Assembly: GCF_030929595.1 (NCBI RefSeq)
Contig: NZ_JAVFVR010000005.1
Span: 124,001 to 188,000, forward strand
DNA length: 64,000 nucleotides
From: Flavobacterium sp. LHD-85
GTDB taxonomy: Bacteria > Bacteroidota > Bacteroidia > Flavobacteriales > Flavobacteriaceae
Direction of reading: 5' to 3'
Shown piece by piece: positions 8,053 through 17,373 of the stretch. Every line of letters starts with the position of its first letter. Positions within the stretch are counted from its first letter, which is position 1. Both the position numbers and the translations under genes were made by a program. The notes under the pieces were generated by a model. That model worked only from the letters and a program-made list of their open reading frames with translations. It was not told where the DNA came from and made no database searches.

Positions 8053-8708
8053 AAAAAATTGTAATTATTGGTACAGGGGCGGTTGCCGCTGAATTAAGTT
8101 CTTATATAGTAGATAATAATAAAAATGTTGATTCTCAATCTCAGATTGATTTGCTAGGATATATTGATTATGAGTATAATATTGAAAAATATTGGAAAAA
8201 ATATAATCTTCAAAAACCTGTTCTTGCAGATATTGATACTTACAATTTTGAGAATGGAATTGAAGTTTTGATAGGAATATCAGATATTAAGTTTAGAAAT
8301 GAAATTATCTCGAAATTAAAAACAAAGGGAGTTGTTTTTTTTCAGTTTATACATCATTCAGTAATTATACCCAATAATATTGAATTAGGAGAAGGAAATA
8401 TTATTTATCCTTTTTGCATTATTGGACCTAATACAAAAATTGGAGATTTTAATATGATTACTTCATATAGCTTCATTAGTCATGATTGTGTAATTGGTAA
8501 TAGTAATTTTTTCTCTACGGCTGGAATTGCTGGACGAGTTACAATTGGAGACAATAATTTTTTTGGAATCAGATCTACAGTAATACCACATATTACGATA
8601 GGAAACGAAAACACGATACAGGCCGGTATGATGGTAGATAAATCGATTAAAGATGAAACTACAGTTTTTTACAGATATAAAGAAAGTGTAATAGCGATTC
8701 CAAAATAG
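8049..8708 (+). CDS. PglD/NeuD-type sugar O/N-acyltransferase, left-handed beta-helix
   Basis: A 219-residue protein with an N-terminal Rossmann-like PglD domain (KKIVIIGTGAVAAEL) and a C-terminal hexapeptide-repeat beta helix rich in I-G-x-x-N/D-x-I turns. His145 in SFISHDCVIG matches the catalytic His of PglD/NeuD enzymes, which acylate the 4-amine of UDP-4-amino sugars. It ends the acyl cassette and follows the MBL gene by overlap. It is the best candidate to transfer the assembled acyl group from its carrier to the amino sugar made by an aminotransferase. A plain acetyl donor remains possible. Confidence 0.82.
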   Translation: MKKIVIIGTGAVAAELSSYIVDNNKNVDSQSQIDLLGYIDYEYNIEKYWKKYNLQKPVLADIDTYNFENGIEVLIGISDIKFRNEIISKLKTKGVVFFQFIHHSVIIPNNIELGEGNIIYPFCIIGPNTKIGDFNMITSYSFISHDCVIGNSNFFSTAGIAGRVTIGDNNFFGIRSTVIPHITIGNENTIQAGMMVDKSIKDETTVFYRYKESVIAIPK

Positions 8709-8710
8709 AA

Positions 8711-9670
8711 ATGAAGCAGGATAATAAACCTCTGGTAAGTATCATTTGTACATCATTTAATCACCAAAAGTATATTAAAGAATGTTTGGATGGATTTATA
8801 ATACAACAAACTAATTTTTTATTTGAGATAATTGTGCATGATGATGCCTCAACAGATGCTACTCAGCAAATCTTGCGGGAATATGAATCTATCTATCCCT
8901 CTTTATTTAATAATATTTATCAAACGGAAAATCAATTCTCTAATAAGGAAATTAATATTTGGTATGATATTATGCTTCCCAAAGCAAGAGGAAAATATAT
9001 AGCAATATGTGAAGGGGATGATTATTGGTCAGACCCTATGAAATTGCAGAAACAAGTAAACTTTTTAGAAGCAAATAGTGATTATGTATTTTGTACTCAT
9101 AGGTATAGAGTATATTTAGAGAATATACATGAATTTCAGAATGAAGTTTTACCAATAAATTATAGTACTTATAAAGAACGACAAGGAGGTGTTGAAATAG
9201 ATGAAAAAATATTTTCAAAAGATTGGTTCACACAACCACTAACTGCTCTTGTTATCAAAGAAGACTTGAATAAAGTCTTATCTAAATACTCGAATTTCAA
9301 ATATTTTAGAGATTATCACATCTTTTATCTTTTATTACAACGAGGTAAAGGAGCTTGTTTGAAAATTTGCTCAGGAGTTTATAGAGTAAATGATGGCGGG
9401 ATTGCGAGTAGTAAGACGTTTTATGAAAAAATTAAAATAGCTTTTTTAATTTATGAGGAAATGTATTTATACACTAGAGATTCTAGTATTTTGTTTAATT
9501 ACTGGAAGTTTTCTTTTGTACTTATTAGAAAAATTGAAGGTCTCAAAATTTTATCAAAATCTTTTTTTTATAACTTCTCATTAAATGATAAACTTATTTT
9601 AAGCAAGTATTTTTTTGTTGCATTTTTTGATTCATTTTTTGGAAAAATTAAAAGGATTGCAAGTTTTTAA
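8711..9670 (+). CDS. Family 2 glycosyltransferase
   Basis: A 319-residue GT-A enzyme. It begins with VSIICTSFNHQKYIKECLDG, has the nucleotide-binding VHDDASTDAT and the acidic motif CEGDDYW in place of DxD, as is common in capsule and O-antigen transferases. It starts 2 bases after the acyltransferase, so it may be the transferase that uses the acylated sugar, like VioT in the viosamine island, though this cannot be shown. A 155-base gap follows it. Confidence 0.85.
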   Translation: MKQDNKPLVSIICTSFNHQKYIKECLDGFIIQQTNFLFEIIVHDDASTDATQQILREYESIYPSLFNNIYQTENQFSNKEINIWYDIMLPKARGKYIAICEGDDYWSDPMKLQKQVNFLEANSDYVFCTHRYRVYLENIHEFQNEVLPINYSTYKERQGGVEIDEKIFSKDWFTQPLTALVIKEDLNKVLSKYSNFKYFRDYHIFYLLLQRGKGACLKICSGVYRVNDGGIASSKTFYEKIKIAFLIYEEMYLYTRDSSILFNYWKFSFVLIRKIEGLKILSKSFFYNFSLNDKLILSKYFFVAFFDSFFGKIKRIASF

Positions 9671-9825
9671 ATATGTCTATTTTAGTAATTTTAAGTATAT
9701 ATAGAAACTATAAAAGTTACTACTAGTATAAAATTAGCTTAGTTTTTATATTGAAAAGTCTTATAGATTAGACAGCTTCAATTTTAAAATCAATTAAAGC
9801 ATTAAGCATAACTTAAATTTTTTTT

Positions 9826-10668
9826 ATGACAATTAAAAAACCTAAAGTTTCCATTATAATTCCATGTTACAATAATGGTAGATTCATCGAGGAAACTTTA
9901 AATAGTGTTTTTTTGCAAACTTTTTCATCATGGGAATGTATTATAATTAATGATGGGTCTGTTGATAATAGTGAAGAAGTTATCCTTAAAAAGATTTGTA
10001 AAGATGATCGTTTCAAATATATTTATCAAAACAATGCAGGTGTTTGCGTAGCTAGAAATATTGCGATTGAAGCTTCTCAAGGAGAATATGTTTTATGTTT
10101 AGATGGAGATGATTTAATTTCTAAGAATTTTCTTGAAGAAACAGTAAAATTATTAGATTCAAAACCTAATTTAACAATTGCAACATCTGTGGTTAAATTT
10201 TTTGGGAGAAGTAGTGGGGTTTTAAATGTTGTTTCGTATGACATGGCTGTTTTGTTAGCTGAAAATCAACTAGTTGTTACTTCTTTGTTTCGTAGGTTAG
10301 ATTTTGATAGAGTTGGAGGGTTTAATATAAACATGAAGGATGGTTTTGAAGATTGGGACTTTTGGATTTCAATTCTTAAGCAAAATGGCTCAGTTGAATG
10401 TACTACTAAAGCAACTTTTTATTATCGTTTATTAAATATTTCTAGAAATAATCAGATTTCGCAAGAAAGAGAAAAGAAATTGAGGTTTCAGATGTGGAAA
10501 AATCATAAAGAGCTTTTCTTGGAATATTTCGTAGATCCAACATCTTACTTTGAATACAAGCGATATGCTGATTCAATGGAATATAAAATTGGTCGTTTAC
10601 TTTTAAATCCTATAAGAAAGGCTAGATTTTGGTTCGTTTTTTTGAAAGAAAAAGCATTTTTTAAGTAA
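9826..10668 (+). CDS. Family 2 glycosyltransferase
   Basis: A 280-residue GT2 protein with the canonical N-terminus VSIIIPCYNNGRFIEETL, INDGSVDNS, and the metal-binding CLDGDDLI. The acceptor-side motif GFEDWDFW gives the usual ED near residue 180. It has no obvious membrane span, so it probably acts at the cytoplasmic face on lipid-linked intermediates. The 155 bases before it (9671-9825) are A+T-rich and hold no gene I can support and no clear promoter. Donor sugar is unknown. Confidence 0.87.
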   Translation: MTIKKPKVSIIIPCYNNGRFIEETLNSVFLQTFSSWECIIINDGSVDNSEEVILKKICKDDRFKYIYQNNAGVCVARNIAIEASQGEYVLCLDGDDLISKNFLEETVKLLDSKPNLTIATSVVKFFGRSSGVLNVVSYDMAVLLAENQLVVTSLFRRLDFDRVGGFNINMKDGFEDWDFWISILKQNGSVECTTKATFYYRLLNISRNNQISQEREKKLRFQMWKNHKELFLEYFVDPTSYFEYKRYADSMEYKIGRLLLNPIRKARFWFVFLKEKAFFK

Positions 10669-10702
10669 ATCTTTCTTTAAAAGAGTAAAAAAGTTATCTG
10701 GC

Positions 10703-11539
10703 ATGGATGTGAATGAAATATATTTAGTTTTAGTTCTTTACAAAACGAGTCTTGAAGATTCTAAAACGATAAATTCTTTAGAAAATATTCTAGAAGAGAG
10801 GGTTAATTTACTCGTTTTTGATAATAGCCCAGAAAGGCAATATGAAAGTGAAAAATTTAATTATAAAAAATTTAATATTGAATACTATCATGATCTAACA
10901 AATCCAGGTTTAAGCACGGCATATAATCACGCCCTTGATATAGCTTATAAAAGTAGATATTCGTGGTTGTTGCTATTAGATCAGGACACTACTTTTACAA
11001 AAATGTTTTTTGACGATATTAAGGAATTACGAGTAGAAAAACTTCCAAGTTCAGTGGTTGCTATAATACCAAGAGTTGTATCGCAGAGTGAAAGTAAAAG
11101 TATATCGCCTGTAAAAATCTACCCAGGTGGAGTTTGTCGACCTTTAAATCCTTTAGTAGGTGAGATTAGTGCTCCCATAAGTGGTATAAATTCAGGAACG
11201 ATGTTAAGAGTCTCGTATATGAACTCTATAAATGGTTTTTCCAAAGAATATTCTTTAGATATGTTAGATCACTGGTATTTTAGAAGAATATTTCAAGATC
11301 GAAAAAGTATTTATATTCTTGAGAGTAATATTTTACAAGATTTGTCAGTTTTTGGGAATTTTGAGGAAAATGTTTCATTTGTTAGATATCAACAAATGTT
11401 AAAATCAGAATTACTTTTTATTAAAGAAGAAGGTTTTATTAGTCAAATGATTTTTAAATTTAGATTAATAAGTAGAATTATAAAACAGCTCAAGTATAAA
11501 AATAAAGAATACTATAAATTTACAATATCTCAACTTTAG
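10703..11539 (+). CDS. Family 2 glycosyltransferase, rhamnosyltransferase-like
   Basis: A 278-residue protein with a GT2 core of the RfbF/WbbL-like sort: LVLYKTSLEDS at the N-terminus, VFDNSPE, a PGLSTAYNHAL segment and the metal-site motif LLLDQDTTF. The QD form of the DxD motif is common in rhamnosyltransferases, and rfbC/D/A are in the same locus. That makes rhamnose a reasonable but unproven donor. It is separated by 34 bases from the preceding gene and 74 bases from the polymerase. Confidence 0.8.
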   Translation: MDVNEIYLVLVLYKTSLEDSKTINSLENILEERVNLLVFDNSPERQYESEKFNYKKFNIEYYHDLTNPGLSTAYNHALDIAYKSRYSWLLLLDQDTTFTKMFFDDIKELRVEKLPSSVVAIIPRVVSQSESKSISPVKIYPGGVCRPLNPLVGEISAPISGINSGTMLRVSYMNSINGFSKEYSLDMLDHWYFRRIFQDRKSIYILESNILQDLSVFGNFEENVSFVRYQQMLKSELLFIKEEGFISQMIFKFRLISRIIKQLKYKNKEYYKFTISQL

Positions 11540-11613
11540 ATTAATATTTCCTTAGTGATTTTGTAAGAAACGAGTTGTATTGTTGTTGCTTTTGAGTTTT
11601 CATGTAAAGAGTT

Positions 11614-12924
11614 ATGAATATTAGTATTAATTTGTTAAAACAAATTTTTTTTATTTTAATCGTTGGAGTGCTTTTGTGTTATAGATACTTAAGCATAGGT
11701 GTTGATAGTATACAAGTTTTATATTTTTCAGTTTATTATTGCTTTGCTACTTTCGCAGTGATTCTATCGGGTTGGAGATTTAAAAGTCTAATTAATCCAA
11801 TATCTATTTTTGTACCTTTTCTATATCTTCTTTCATATAGTTTTTTGCAATTGTCCGTAGATCAAGTAAATTATTCTTCAATGACTTTTTTAATAATTAA
11901 TTGTTCAATTGTAATTTATCTATTATTTGCTTCATTAAATTATCCTTACAAACCTGTTAAAATTTTTGCTTTAGACGAAAAGTTAAAAAGGAAATTACTA
12001 TATTTTATTAGTTTAATGGCTTTTTTAACATTTATAATAGAATGCATTGTTTTTGGATATATACCAATTTTAAATATAACTAGTGTAGATGTTTATGGTG
12101 AGACGAATGAAAAGTTAGTGCCATTTCTTCATTATTTTATTATTTTAAATTCATTACTTCCTACTTGGGCTTATGTTTTCTTTAAAGAAAAAATTATTTC
12201 AAAGAAAGAGTTTAGGCTTGTTTTAGCACTTTCAATATTTATTTTGTTAAATTATCTTAGTAAGCAATTGTATTTATTATTTGGAATGTCACTTTTTGTG
12301 TCCTATACTTATTATAATGATATTAATATAAAAAAAATACTAAAAGCTTTGGGGGTAATGTTTTTAGTTTTTGGTTTAGTTGGTTTTTTAAGGTTTGATT
12401 CTGATTTGAGCATGTCTGTTAGTGAATTTTACAGAGCGATTTCAGGAATCGAAAATGAGAAAGTCTCCCTATTTGAAGCAGTTTTTGTAGAATATAGCTC
12501 AAAAAGATTTTCTATTTTAGATGATATGGTTAATTACAGTGACCGTATTGCTTTTTTAGGTTACGGAATGTATACATTTAGACCATTTACTTCTTTTTTT
12601 TTATTGGAAAAAACAGGCTTTATAATTCGAATACCAGAATTAAATTCCGAACAAAGAGTAGGTACTTTTTTGATTGATCCTTATTTAGATTTTGGACTTG
12701 TTGGAGTATTTATTTTAAATGGTTTGTATGGATATCTTGCTGTTCGATATTATAATCAATTTAGAAAAAGATATCCGGAAGCAATTGTCAAATTTACTAT
12801 TATTGTTTTTTGTATTTTAATGGGAATGTTTGTAAATTATTTTAATTCGATGCTTATTTGGTTAGGCTTAATAATAAATAAAATATTAGTGGGAGGTTTA
12901 AAATCAAAAAAAATGTATTTATGA
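11614..12924 (+). CDS. wzy: O-antigen/capsule repeat-unit polymerase, Wzy-like
   Basis: A 436-residue polytopic inner-membrane protein with roughly ten to twelve hydrophobic spans and a large hydrophilic loop around residues 265-340. Sequence is poorly conserved, as usual for Wzy. The overall layout and the position among glycosyltransferases with a Wzx flippase upstream point to the polymerase that joins undecaprenyl-linked repeat units in the periplasm. The short segment FGLVGVFILNGLYG near residue 370 resembles the late motif of oligosaccharide repeat-unit polymerases. It overlaps the next gene by 4 bases. Confidence 0.72.
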   Translation: MNISINLLKQIFFILIVGVLLCYRYLSIGVDSIQVLYFSVYYCFATFAVILSGWRFKSLINPISIFVPFLYLLSYSFLQLSVDQVNYSSMTFLIINCSIVIYLLFASLNYPYKPVKIFALDEKLKRKLLYFISLMAFLTFIIECIVFGYIPILNITSVDVYGETNEKLVPFLHYFIILNSLLPTWAYVFFKEKIISKKEFRLVLALSIFILLNYLSKQLYLLFGMSLFVSYTYYNDINIKKILKALGVMFLVFGLVGFLRFDSDLSMSVSEFYRAISGIENEKVSLFEAVFVEYSSKRFSILDDMVNYSDRIAFLGYGMYTFRPFTSFFLLEKTGFIIRIPELNSEQRVGTFLIDPYLDFGLVGVFILNGLYGYLAVRYYNQFRKRYPEAIVKFTIIVFCILMGMFVNYFNSMLIWLGLIINKILVGGLKSKKMYL

Positions 12925-13619
12925 TTTCAGTTTGCATAGCAACTTACAACGGAGAAAAATATATTGTCGAGCAATTAGAGTCCATTTTACCACAATTAGA
13001 TGCAAAAGATGAAATTATAATTTCAGATGACCATTCTAAAGACAATACTTTAGAAGTTATAGGTAATTTAAAAGACAATAGGATAAAAATTTTCTTGAAT
13101 GAAAAAGAAAATGGATACTCCAAAAATTTTGAAAATGCAATAAACAAATCTTCTGGAGATATTATTTTTATTAGTGATCAAGATGATGTTTGGATGTGCA
13201 ACAAAGTACAAATTATGATTAAAGCGTTGTCGAAGTCTTCTTTGGCAATACATAACGCATCAATAGTCGATGGAGATTTAAATTTAATTCATGATTCTCA
13301 TTTTGATTTATATAGTGTAAAGAGTGGTTTCTTTGTTAATTTTCTTAAAACTAGGTATATTGGTGCTTGTATGGCTTTTAAAAGAGAAGTTTTAGAAAAA
13401 TATTTACCAGTTCCAGAAAATCAAAAACTTTGCGCATACGATTATTGGCTGAGTTTAATTGCAGAATATTATTACAAAGTAGAACTTGTTTATGAGCCTT
13501 TAATAAAATACAGAAGACATGGAAATAATGCTTCTACAGGAGGAAAAAAGAGTTCAAACTCTTTTATAAAAAAAATCAATATGAGAATTTATTGTTTATT
13601 TCATTTGTTTAATCGTTAA
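12921..13619 (+). CDS. Family 2 glycosyltransferase
   Basis: A 232-residue short GT2 enzyme. Motifs are SVCIATYNGEKYIVEQLESI, ISDDHSKDNT and ISDQDDVW, which is the pattern of many rhamnosyl- and related transferases of capsule clusters. The later CAYDYWLSLIA and KYRRHGNN segments are typical of the same subfamily. It overlaps the polymerase by 4 bases and the next gene by 1 base (TAATG). It is complete; donor and acceptor are unknown. Confidence 0.86.
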   Translation: MISVCIATYNGEKYIVEQLESILPQLDAKDEIIISDDHSKDNTLEVIGNLKDNRIKIFLNEKENGYSKNFENAINKSSGDIIFISDQDDVWMCNKVQIMIKALSKSSLAIHNASIVDGDLNLIHDSHFDLYSVKSGFFVNFLKTRYIGACMAFKREVLEKYLPVPENQKLCAYDYWLSLIAEYYYKVELVYEPLIKYRRHGNNASTGGKKSSNSFIKKINMRIYCLFHLFNR

Positions 13620-14218
13620 TGAATAGTTTATTTAAAAGATATTCGTTTTTTCAATTGATAACCATCAGCCTTAATGTAATTAGGACTAAGTTTTTATTTA
13701 AAAAAGCTAGAATAATAAGGTTTCCTTTTGATGTAAGAGGGAAAAAATATATTTCAGTCGGAAAAGGCTTTACGACAGGGGTGGGGTGTAGATTAGAAGC
13801 ATATCCCATTGATGCAAATAATGTTCTTCTTATCGGAGAAAATGTTCAGATAAATGATTATGTCCATATTACTGCAATGGAAAAAGTTTCTATTGGTAAT
13901 AATGTTTTATTGGCAAGTAAAATTTATATTTCAGATTGTAGCCATGGAAGTTATTCGGGTGATAGTAACGATAGCAATCCAAAAATAAATCCATCTGATA
14001 GACCTCTTTTTTCATCTCCTGTGATAATTAAAGATAATGTTTGGATTGGTGAGTCAGTTTCTATATTACCAGGAGTTACCATAGGAGAAGGAACAATTAT
14101 TGGTGCAAATTCAGTAGTCACTAAAAGTTTACCCGATTTCGTAATAGCTGTTGGAATTCCAGCAAAAACAATAAAAAAATTTAATTTTCAATCTCAGAGA
14201 TGGGAAAAATATCTATAG
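13619..14218 (+). CDS. Sugar O-acetyltransferase, hexapeptide-repeat (WbbJ/Maa type)
   Basis: A 199-residue left-handed beta-helix acyltransferase. Hexapeptide turns such as LIGENVQIND, SIGNNVLLAS and WIGESVSILPGVTIGEGTIIG are evident. His109 in ISDCSHGSY is the likely catalytic residue, as in the LacA/Maa group. The family normally moves acetyl from acetyl-CoA to a sugar hydroxyl, so it probably O-acetylates a repeat unit or precursor. It overlaps the preceding glycosyltransferase by 1 base. Confidence 0.8.
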   Translation: MNSLFKRYSFFQLITISLNVIRTKFLFKKARIIRFPFDVRGKKYISVGKGFTTGVGCRLEAYPIDANNVLLIGENVQINDYVHITAMEKVSIGNNVLLASKIYISDCSHGSYSGDSNDSNPKINPSDRPLFSSPVIIKDNVWIGESVSILPGVTIGEGTIIGANSVVTKSLPDFVIAVGIPAKTIKKFNFQSQRWEKYL

Positions 14219-14224
14219 TATGTC

Positions 14225-15358
14225 ATGAAAAAAATTTTAATTACAGGTGGAGCAGGTTTTATAGGCAGTAATTTGGCTCTTAAACTTATAGAAAAAGGGT
14301 ATGAAATTACGGTTTTAGATAATCTTTCAAAACAAATACATGGACACAATCCTGAAGTTACTTCTCCATTATTTAATAGTATAAAAGATAAAGTTACTTT
14401 TATCGAAGGTACTGTTACTTCAAAAGAAGATTGGATAAAAGCCTTGGAAAATCAAAATGTCATAGTGCATTTTGCGGCAGAAACAGGTACTGGTCAATCT
14501 ATGTATTGTATAGAAAAATATACTGAAGTTAATATCCAAGGAACTGCTATAATGCTTGATATCTTAGCAAATAATGAAAATTCAGTCGAAAAAATTGTTA
14601 TTGCTTCTTCGCGGTCTATTTATGGAGAAGGAAAATATAAGCATCCTCAATTAGGAATTGTTTATCCTTCTCATAGAAAAGAAGAAGATATGCTGGCTGG
14701 AAATTTTGAGTTAACATATAAAGACAATCAACTACTTGATTTATTGGCTACCGATGAAGAATCGAAAATTCATCCTTCTTCTGTTTATGGTATTACAAAG
14801 CAAAATCAAGAGCAAATGATTATGACTGTTTGCCCTACATTAGGTATAGCCCCAGTGGCATTTAGATATCAGAATGTATATGGTCCAGGACAATCACTAT
14901 CTAATCCATATACTGGAATTTTATCTATATTTTCTACTCAGATTAGAAATAATAATCCTATTCAAATTTTTGAAGATGGAAAAGAAACAAGAGATTTTGT
15001 TTTTATTGATGATGTAGTAGATGCAACAATTTTAGGAATTGAAAAAGAAGAAGCAAATGGACATGTTTTTAATGTAGGTACAGGTGTTGCAACAGATGTG
15101 CTTGAAGTAGCTAACTCATTGATTAAAGCTTACGATATTAATGTTCCTGTAGCTATAACTGGAAGATTTAGGTTGGGAGACATCCGTCATAATTATGCAG
15201 ATTTAACTAAAATTAAAAGTATTTTAGGATTTGAGCCAAAAGTCTATTTTAAAGAAGGTATTGATAGATTTTCTTCATGGGTGCTTCAACAAGAAATTCA
15301 AGAGGATAAATTAAGTAAATCATTAGAAGAAATGAAGAATAAAGGTCTTTTAAAATGA
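14225..15358 (+). CDS. NAD-dependent nucleotide-sugar epimerase/dehydratase, possibly dTDP-L-rhamnose 4-epimerase
   Basis: A 377-residue extended SDR with the cofactor motif GGAGFIGSN at the N-terminus and catalytic Tyr188/Lys192 in VYGITK. It is longer than a typical GalE (about 340). The insert before the active site and the segment RYQNVYGPGQSLSNPYTG recall dTDP-L-rhamnose 4-epimerase-like enzymes (from memory). With rfbC/D/A about 5 kb downstream this would yield dTDP-6-deoxy-L-talose. A UDP-hexose epimerase is the alternative. It overlaps the next gene by 4 bases. Confidence 0.72.
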   Translation: MKKILITGGAGFIGSNLALKLIEKGYEITVLDNLSKQIHGHNPEVTSPLFNSIKDKVTFIEGTVTSKEDWIKALENQNVIVHFAAETGTGQSMYCIEKYTEVNIQGTAIMLDILANNENSVEKIVIASSRSIYGEGKYKHPQLGIVYPSHRKEEDMLAGNFELTYKDNQLLDLLATDEESKIHPSSVYGITKQNQEQMIMTVCPTLGIAPVAFRYQNVYGPGQSLSNPYTGILSIFSTQIRNNNPIQIFEDGKETRDFVFIDDVVDATILGIEKEEANGHVFNVGTGVATDVLEVANSLIKAYDINVPVAITGRFRLGDIRHNYADLTKIKSILGFEPKVYFKEGIDRFSSWVLQQEIQEDKLSKSLEEMKNKGLLK

Positions 15359-16395
15359 TAATAGAAGAAGTTATTAAAAATAAAAAGATATTATTCTTTT
15401 CTGTTCAAACTTTTAATCTTGAAAAAGAGATTGTAAAAAAATTAGAGGAATTAGGTGCAAATGTTGATTATTATGATGAAAGACCTTCAAATAATAATTT
15501 TACCAAAGGAATTATTAGGTTAAAAAGAAGTTTACTTCAAGTAACAATTAATAAGTATTATTCTAAAATTTTAAGAGATACTACCAATAAACAATATGAC
15601 TTTCTATTTGTAAATAAAGGTGAAGTTGTTCCTGAATTTTTTTTAAAAGAATTTAAAAAAAAACATAATAGCTGTCAATGTATTTTCTATACATGGGATT
15701 CTTTTCTGAATAATAAAAATGCGCTAACTATTTTAAACTATTTTGATAAAAAGTTTTCTTTTGATTCTAGTGATGCTGTTAAATATGGTTTAGAATTTAG
15801 ACCGCTTTTTTATTTAGATTTTTACAAAAATATTGGTTCAATTTCAAATTCTGATATTTCGAACGATTTACTTTTTTTAGGAACAGCCCACTCCGATAGA
15901 TATAAGATAAGTAATTCTGTTGCAAATTGGTGTACAGAAAATAAACTAAAATCATTCTGTTATTATTATATGCAAGGAAAATTAGTTTATTTCTATAAAA
16001 AAATGTTTGATAAAACATTTAAAGAGTTTGATTATAAAAAACTGAGTTTTAGTAGTTTGACTCCTGTCGATCTTTCTGAATATTATAAAAAATCAAAAGT
16101 TGTTTTAGATATAAATCATCCAGGACAGAAAGGTCTTACTATGCGAACATTTGAAGCCATTGGAGCTAAAAGAAAAATAATCACTACAAATGCTGAAGTT
16201 CAAAAATACACATTTTACAATTCTAACAATATTTTAATCATAGATAGGGAAAATAGTCAGCTTGAAAAAGATTTCTTTGAGTCAGATTATATTGATGTCG
16301 ACGTGGATCTATATGAGCGAATGTCATTAAAGGGATGGTTGACTTGTTTATTTGTGAGCAATGAGCCAAATGTTTGGATAAAAGGAATAAATTAA
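15355..16395 (+). CDS. Putative GT-B-type glycosyltransferase (unrecognised family)
   Basis: A 346-residue soluble protein I do not recognise with certainty. The N-terminal half looks like a degenerate Rossmann domain (ILFFSVQTFNLEKEIVKKLEE). The C-terminal segment LDINHPGQKGLTMRTFEAIG followed by KRKIITTNAEV resembles the donor-binding E...E region of GT4/CgeB-like transferases. Lying between the epimerase and a WecA-like enzyme, it is probably a glycosyltransferase of the repeat unit. The exact family assignment is open. Confidence 0.6.
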   Translation: MIIEEVIKNKKILFFSVQTFNLEKEIVKKLEELGANVDYYDERPSNNNFTKGIIRLKRSLLQVTINKYYSKILRDTTNKQYDFLFVNKGEVVPEFFLKEFKKKHNSCQCIFYTWDSFLNNKNALTILNYFDKKFSFDSSDAVKYGLEFRPLFYLDFYKNIGSISNSDISNDLLFLGTAHSDRYKISNSVANWCTENKLKSFCYYYMQGKLVYFYKKMFDKTFKEFDYKKLSFSSLTPVDLSEYYKKSKVVLDINHPGQKGLTMRTFEAIGAKRKIITTNAEVQKYTFYNSNNILIIDRENSQLEKDFFESDYIDVDVDLYERMSLKGWLTCLFVSNEPNVWIKGIN

Positions 16396-16401
16396 AAAAT
16401 A

Positions 16402-17373
16402 ATGGAATACATAATATTAGGAATTATTTTAATGAGTATTATGTTGCTTTATTTCAAAGTAGCAGATCGTTTCAATATAATTGATAAGCCTAATCAAAGA
16501 AGTTCTCATACAGAAATAACTTTAAGGGGTGGAGGAATTATTTTTTGGTTTTCTGCGTTGCTTTATTTTGTCCAGCATATTGAGAATAATTATTTTTTCT
16601 TTGCTGGTATAACTTTAGTTAGCTTAGTAAGTTTTTGGGACGATATTCAGAGTTTATCAAATAAAATTAGAATTGGGATTCATTTTCTTTCGATCACTTT
16701 GGTTTTTTATGATTTAAATTTATTCCATTTAATGCCTATTTGCGGAGTTGCAGTGTCTTACATTTTGGCCATCGGACTAATAAATGCTTATAATTTCATG
16801 GACGGAATTAATGGTATTACAGGACTATATACTTTAGTTGTAATGGGATCATTATTGTATGTCAATACAAAAATTCAGCTTTTTACTGATGCAATGTTTA
16901 TAAAATATGCAGTGCTTGCGAGTTTAGTATTTCTCTTTTTTAATTACAGGAAAAGAGCAAAATGTTTTGCAGGTGATGTAGGAAGTATCGCCATAGCTTT
17001 TTGGGTAATTTATTTGGTTGTAAAACTAATTCTTGTAACTGAATCGCTAATTTGGCTATTGTTTTTAGCTGTATATGGTGTCGACGCTGTTTGCACCATC
17101 CTGCATAGAATTTATCTGAAGCAAAATATTTTTGAAGCACATAGATTGCACTTGTATCAGATATTAAGTAATGAATATAAAATACAGCATAGATTAGTAT
17201 CTCTTCTTTACGCTTTAGCTCAGACAGGAATTTCTTTAGTAGTGATTTTTCTTTATCAAAAAGTTCAAGATTCACTTGTATTCTTAATTGTAATTTTGCC
17301 CTTATTGTTACTTTACTCTTCAAAATTTTATTTGTTAAACAAAAGTAATTTACGATTAAATCATGGAGCCTAA
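16402..17373 (+). CDS. Polyprenyl-phosphate N-acetylhexosamine-1-phosphate transferase, WecA/WbpL-like
   Basis: A 323-residue polytopic membrane protein (about ten spans) of the MraY/WecA family. Conserved loops are HTEITLRGGGI, FWDDIQSLSNKIRIG, the acidic NAYNFMDGINGITG, FAGDVGSIAIAF and the histidine-containing HRLHLYQIL. These enzymes start glycan assembly by transferring HexNAc-1-phosphate or a deoxy-HexNAc-1-phosphate to undecaprenyl phosphate. The MDGINGITG form is close to WbpL/WecA. The next gene overlaps by 11 bases. A second, unrelated initiating enzyme is at 54049. Confidence 0.88.
   Translation: MEYIILGIILMSIMLLYFKVADRFNIIDKPNQRSSHTEITLRGGGIIFWFSALLYFVQHIENNYFFFAGITLVSLVSFWDDIQSLSNKIRIGIHFLSITLVFYDLNLFHLMPICGVAVSYILAIGLINAYNFMDGINGITGLYTLVVMGSLLYVNTKIQLFTDAMFIKYAVLASLVFLFFNYRKRAKCFAGDVGSIAIAFWVIYLVVKLILVTESLIWLLFLAVYGVDAVCTILHRIYLKQNIFEAHRLHLYQILSNEYKIQHRLVSLLYALAQTGISLVVIFLYQKVQDSLVFLIVILPLLLLYSSKFYLLNKSNLRLNHGA

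Noticed and set aside
9671..9825. A small gene or regulatory RNA in the 155-base gap
   Set aside because: The stretch is nearly all A+T with several stops in all frames and no stable hairpin or convincing promoter.
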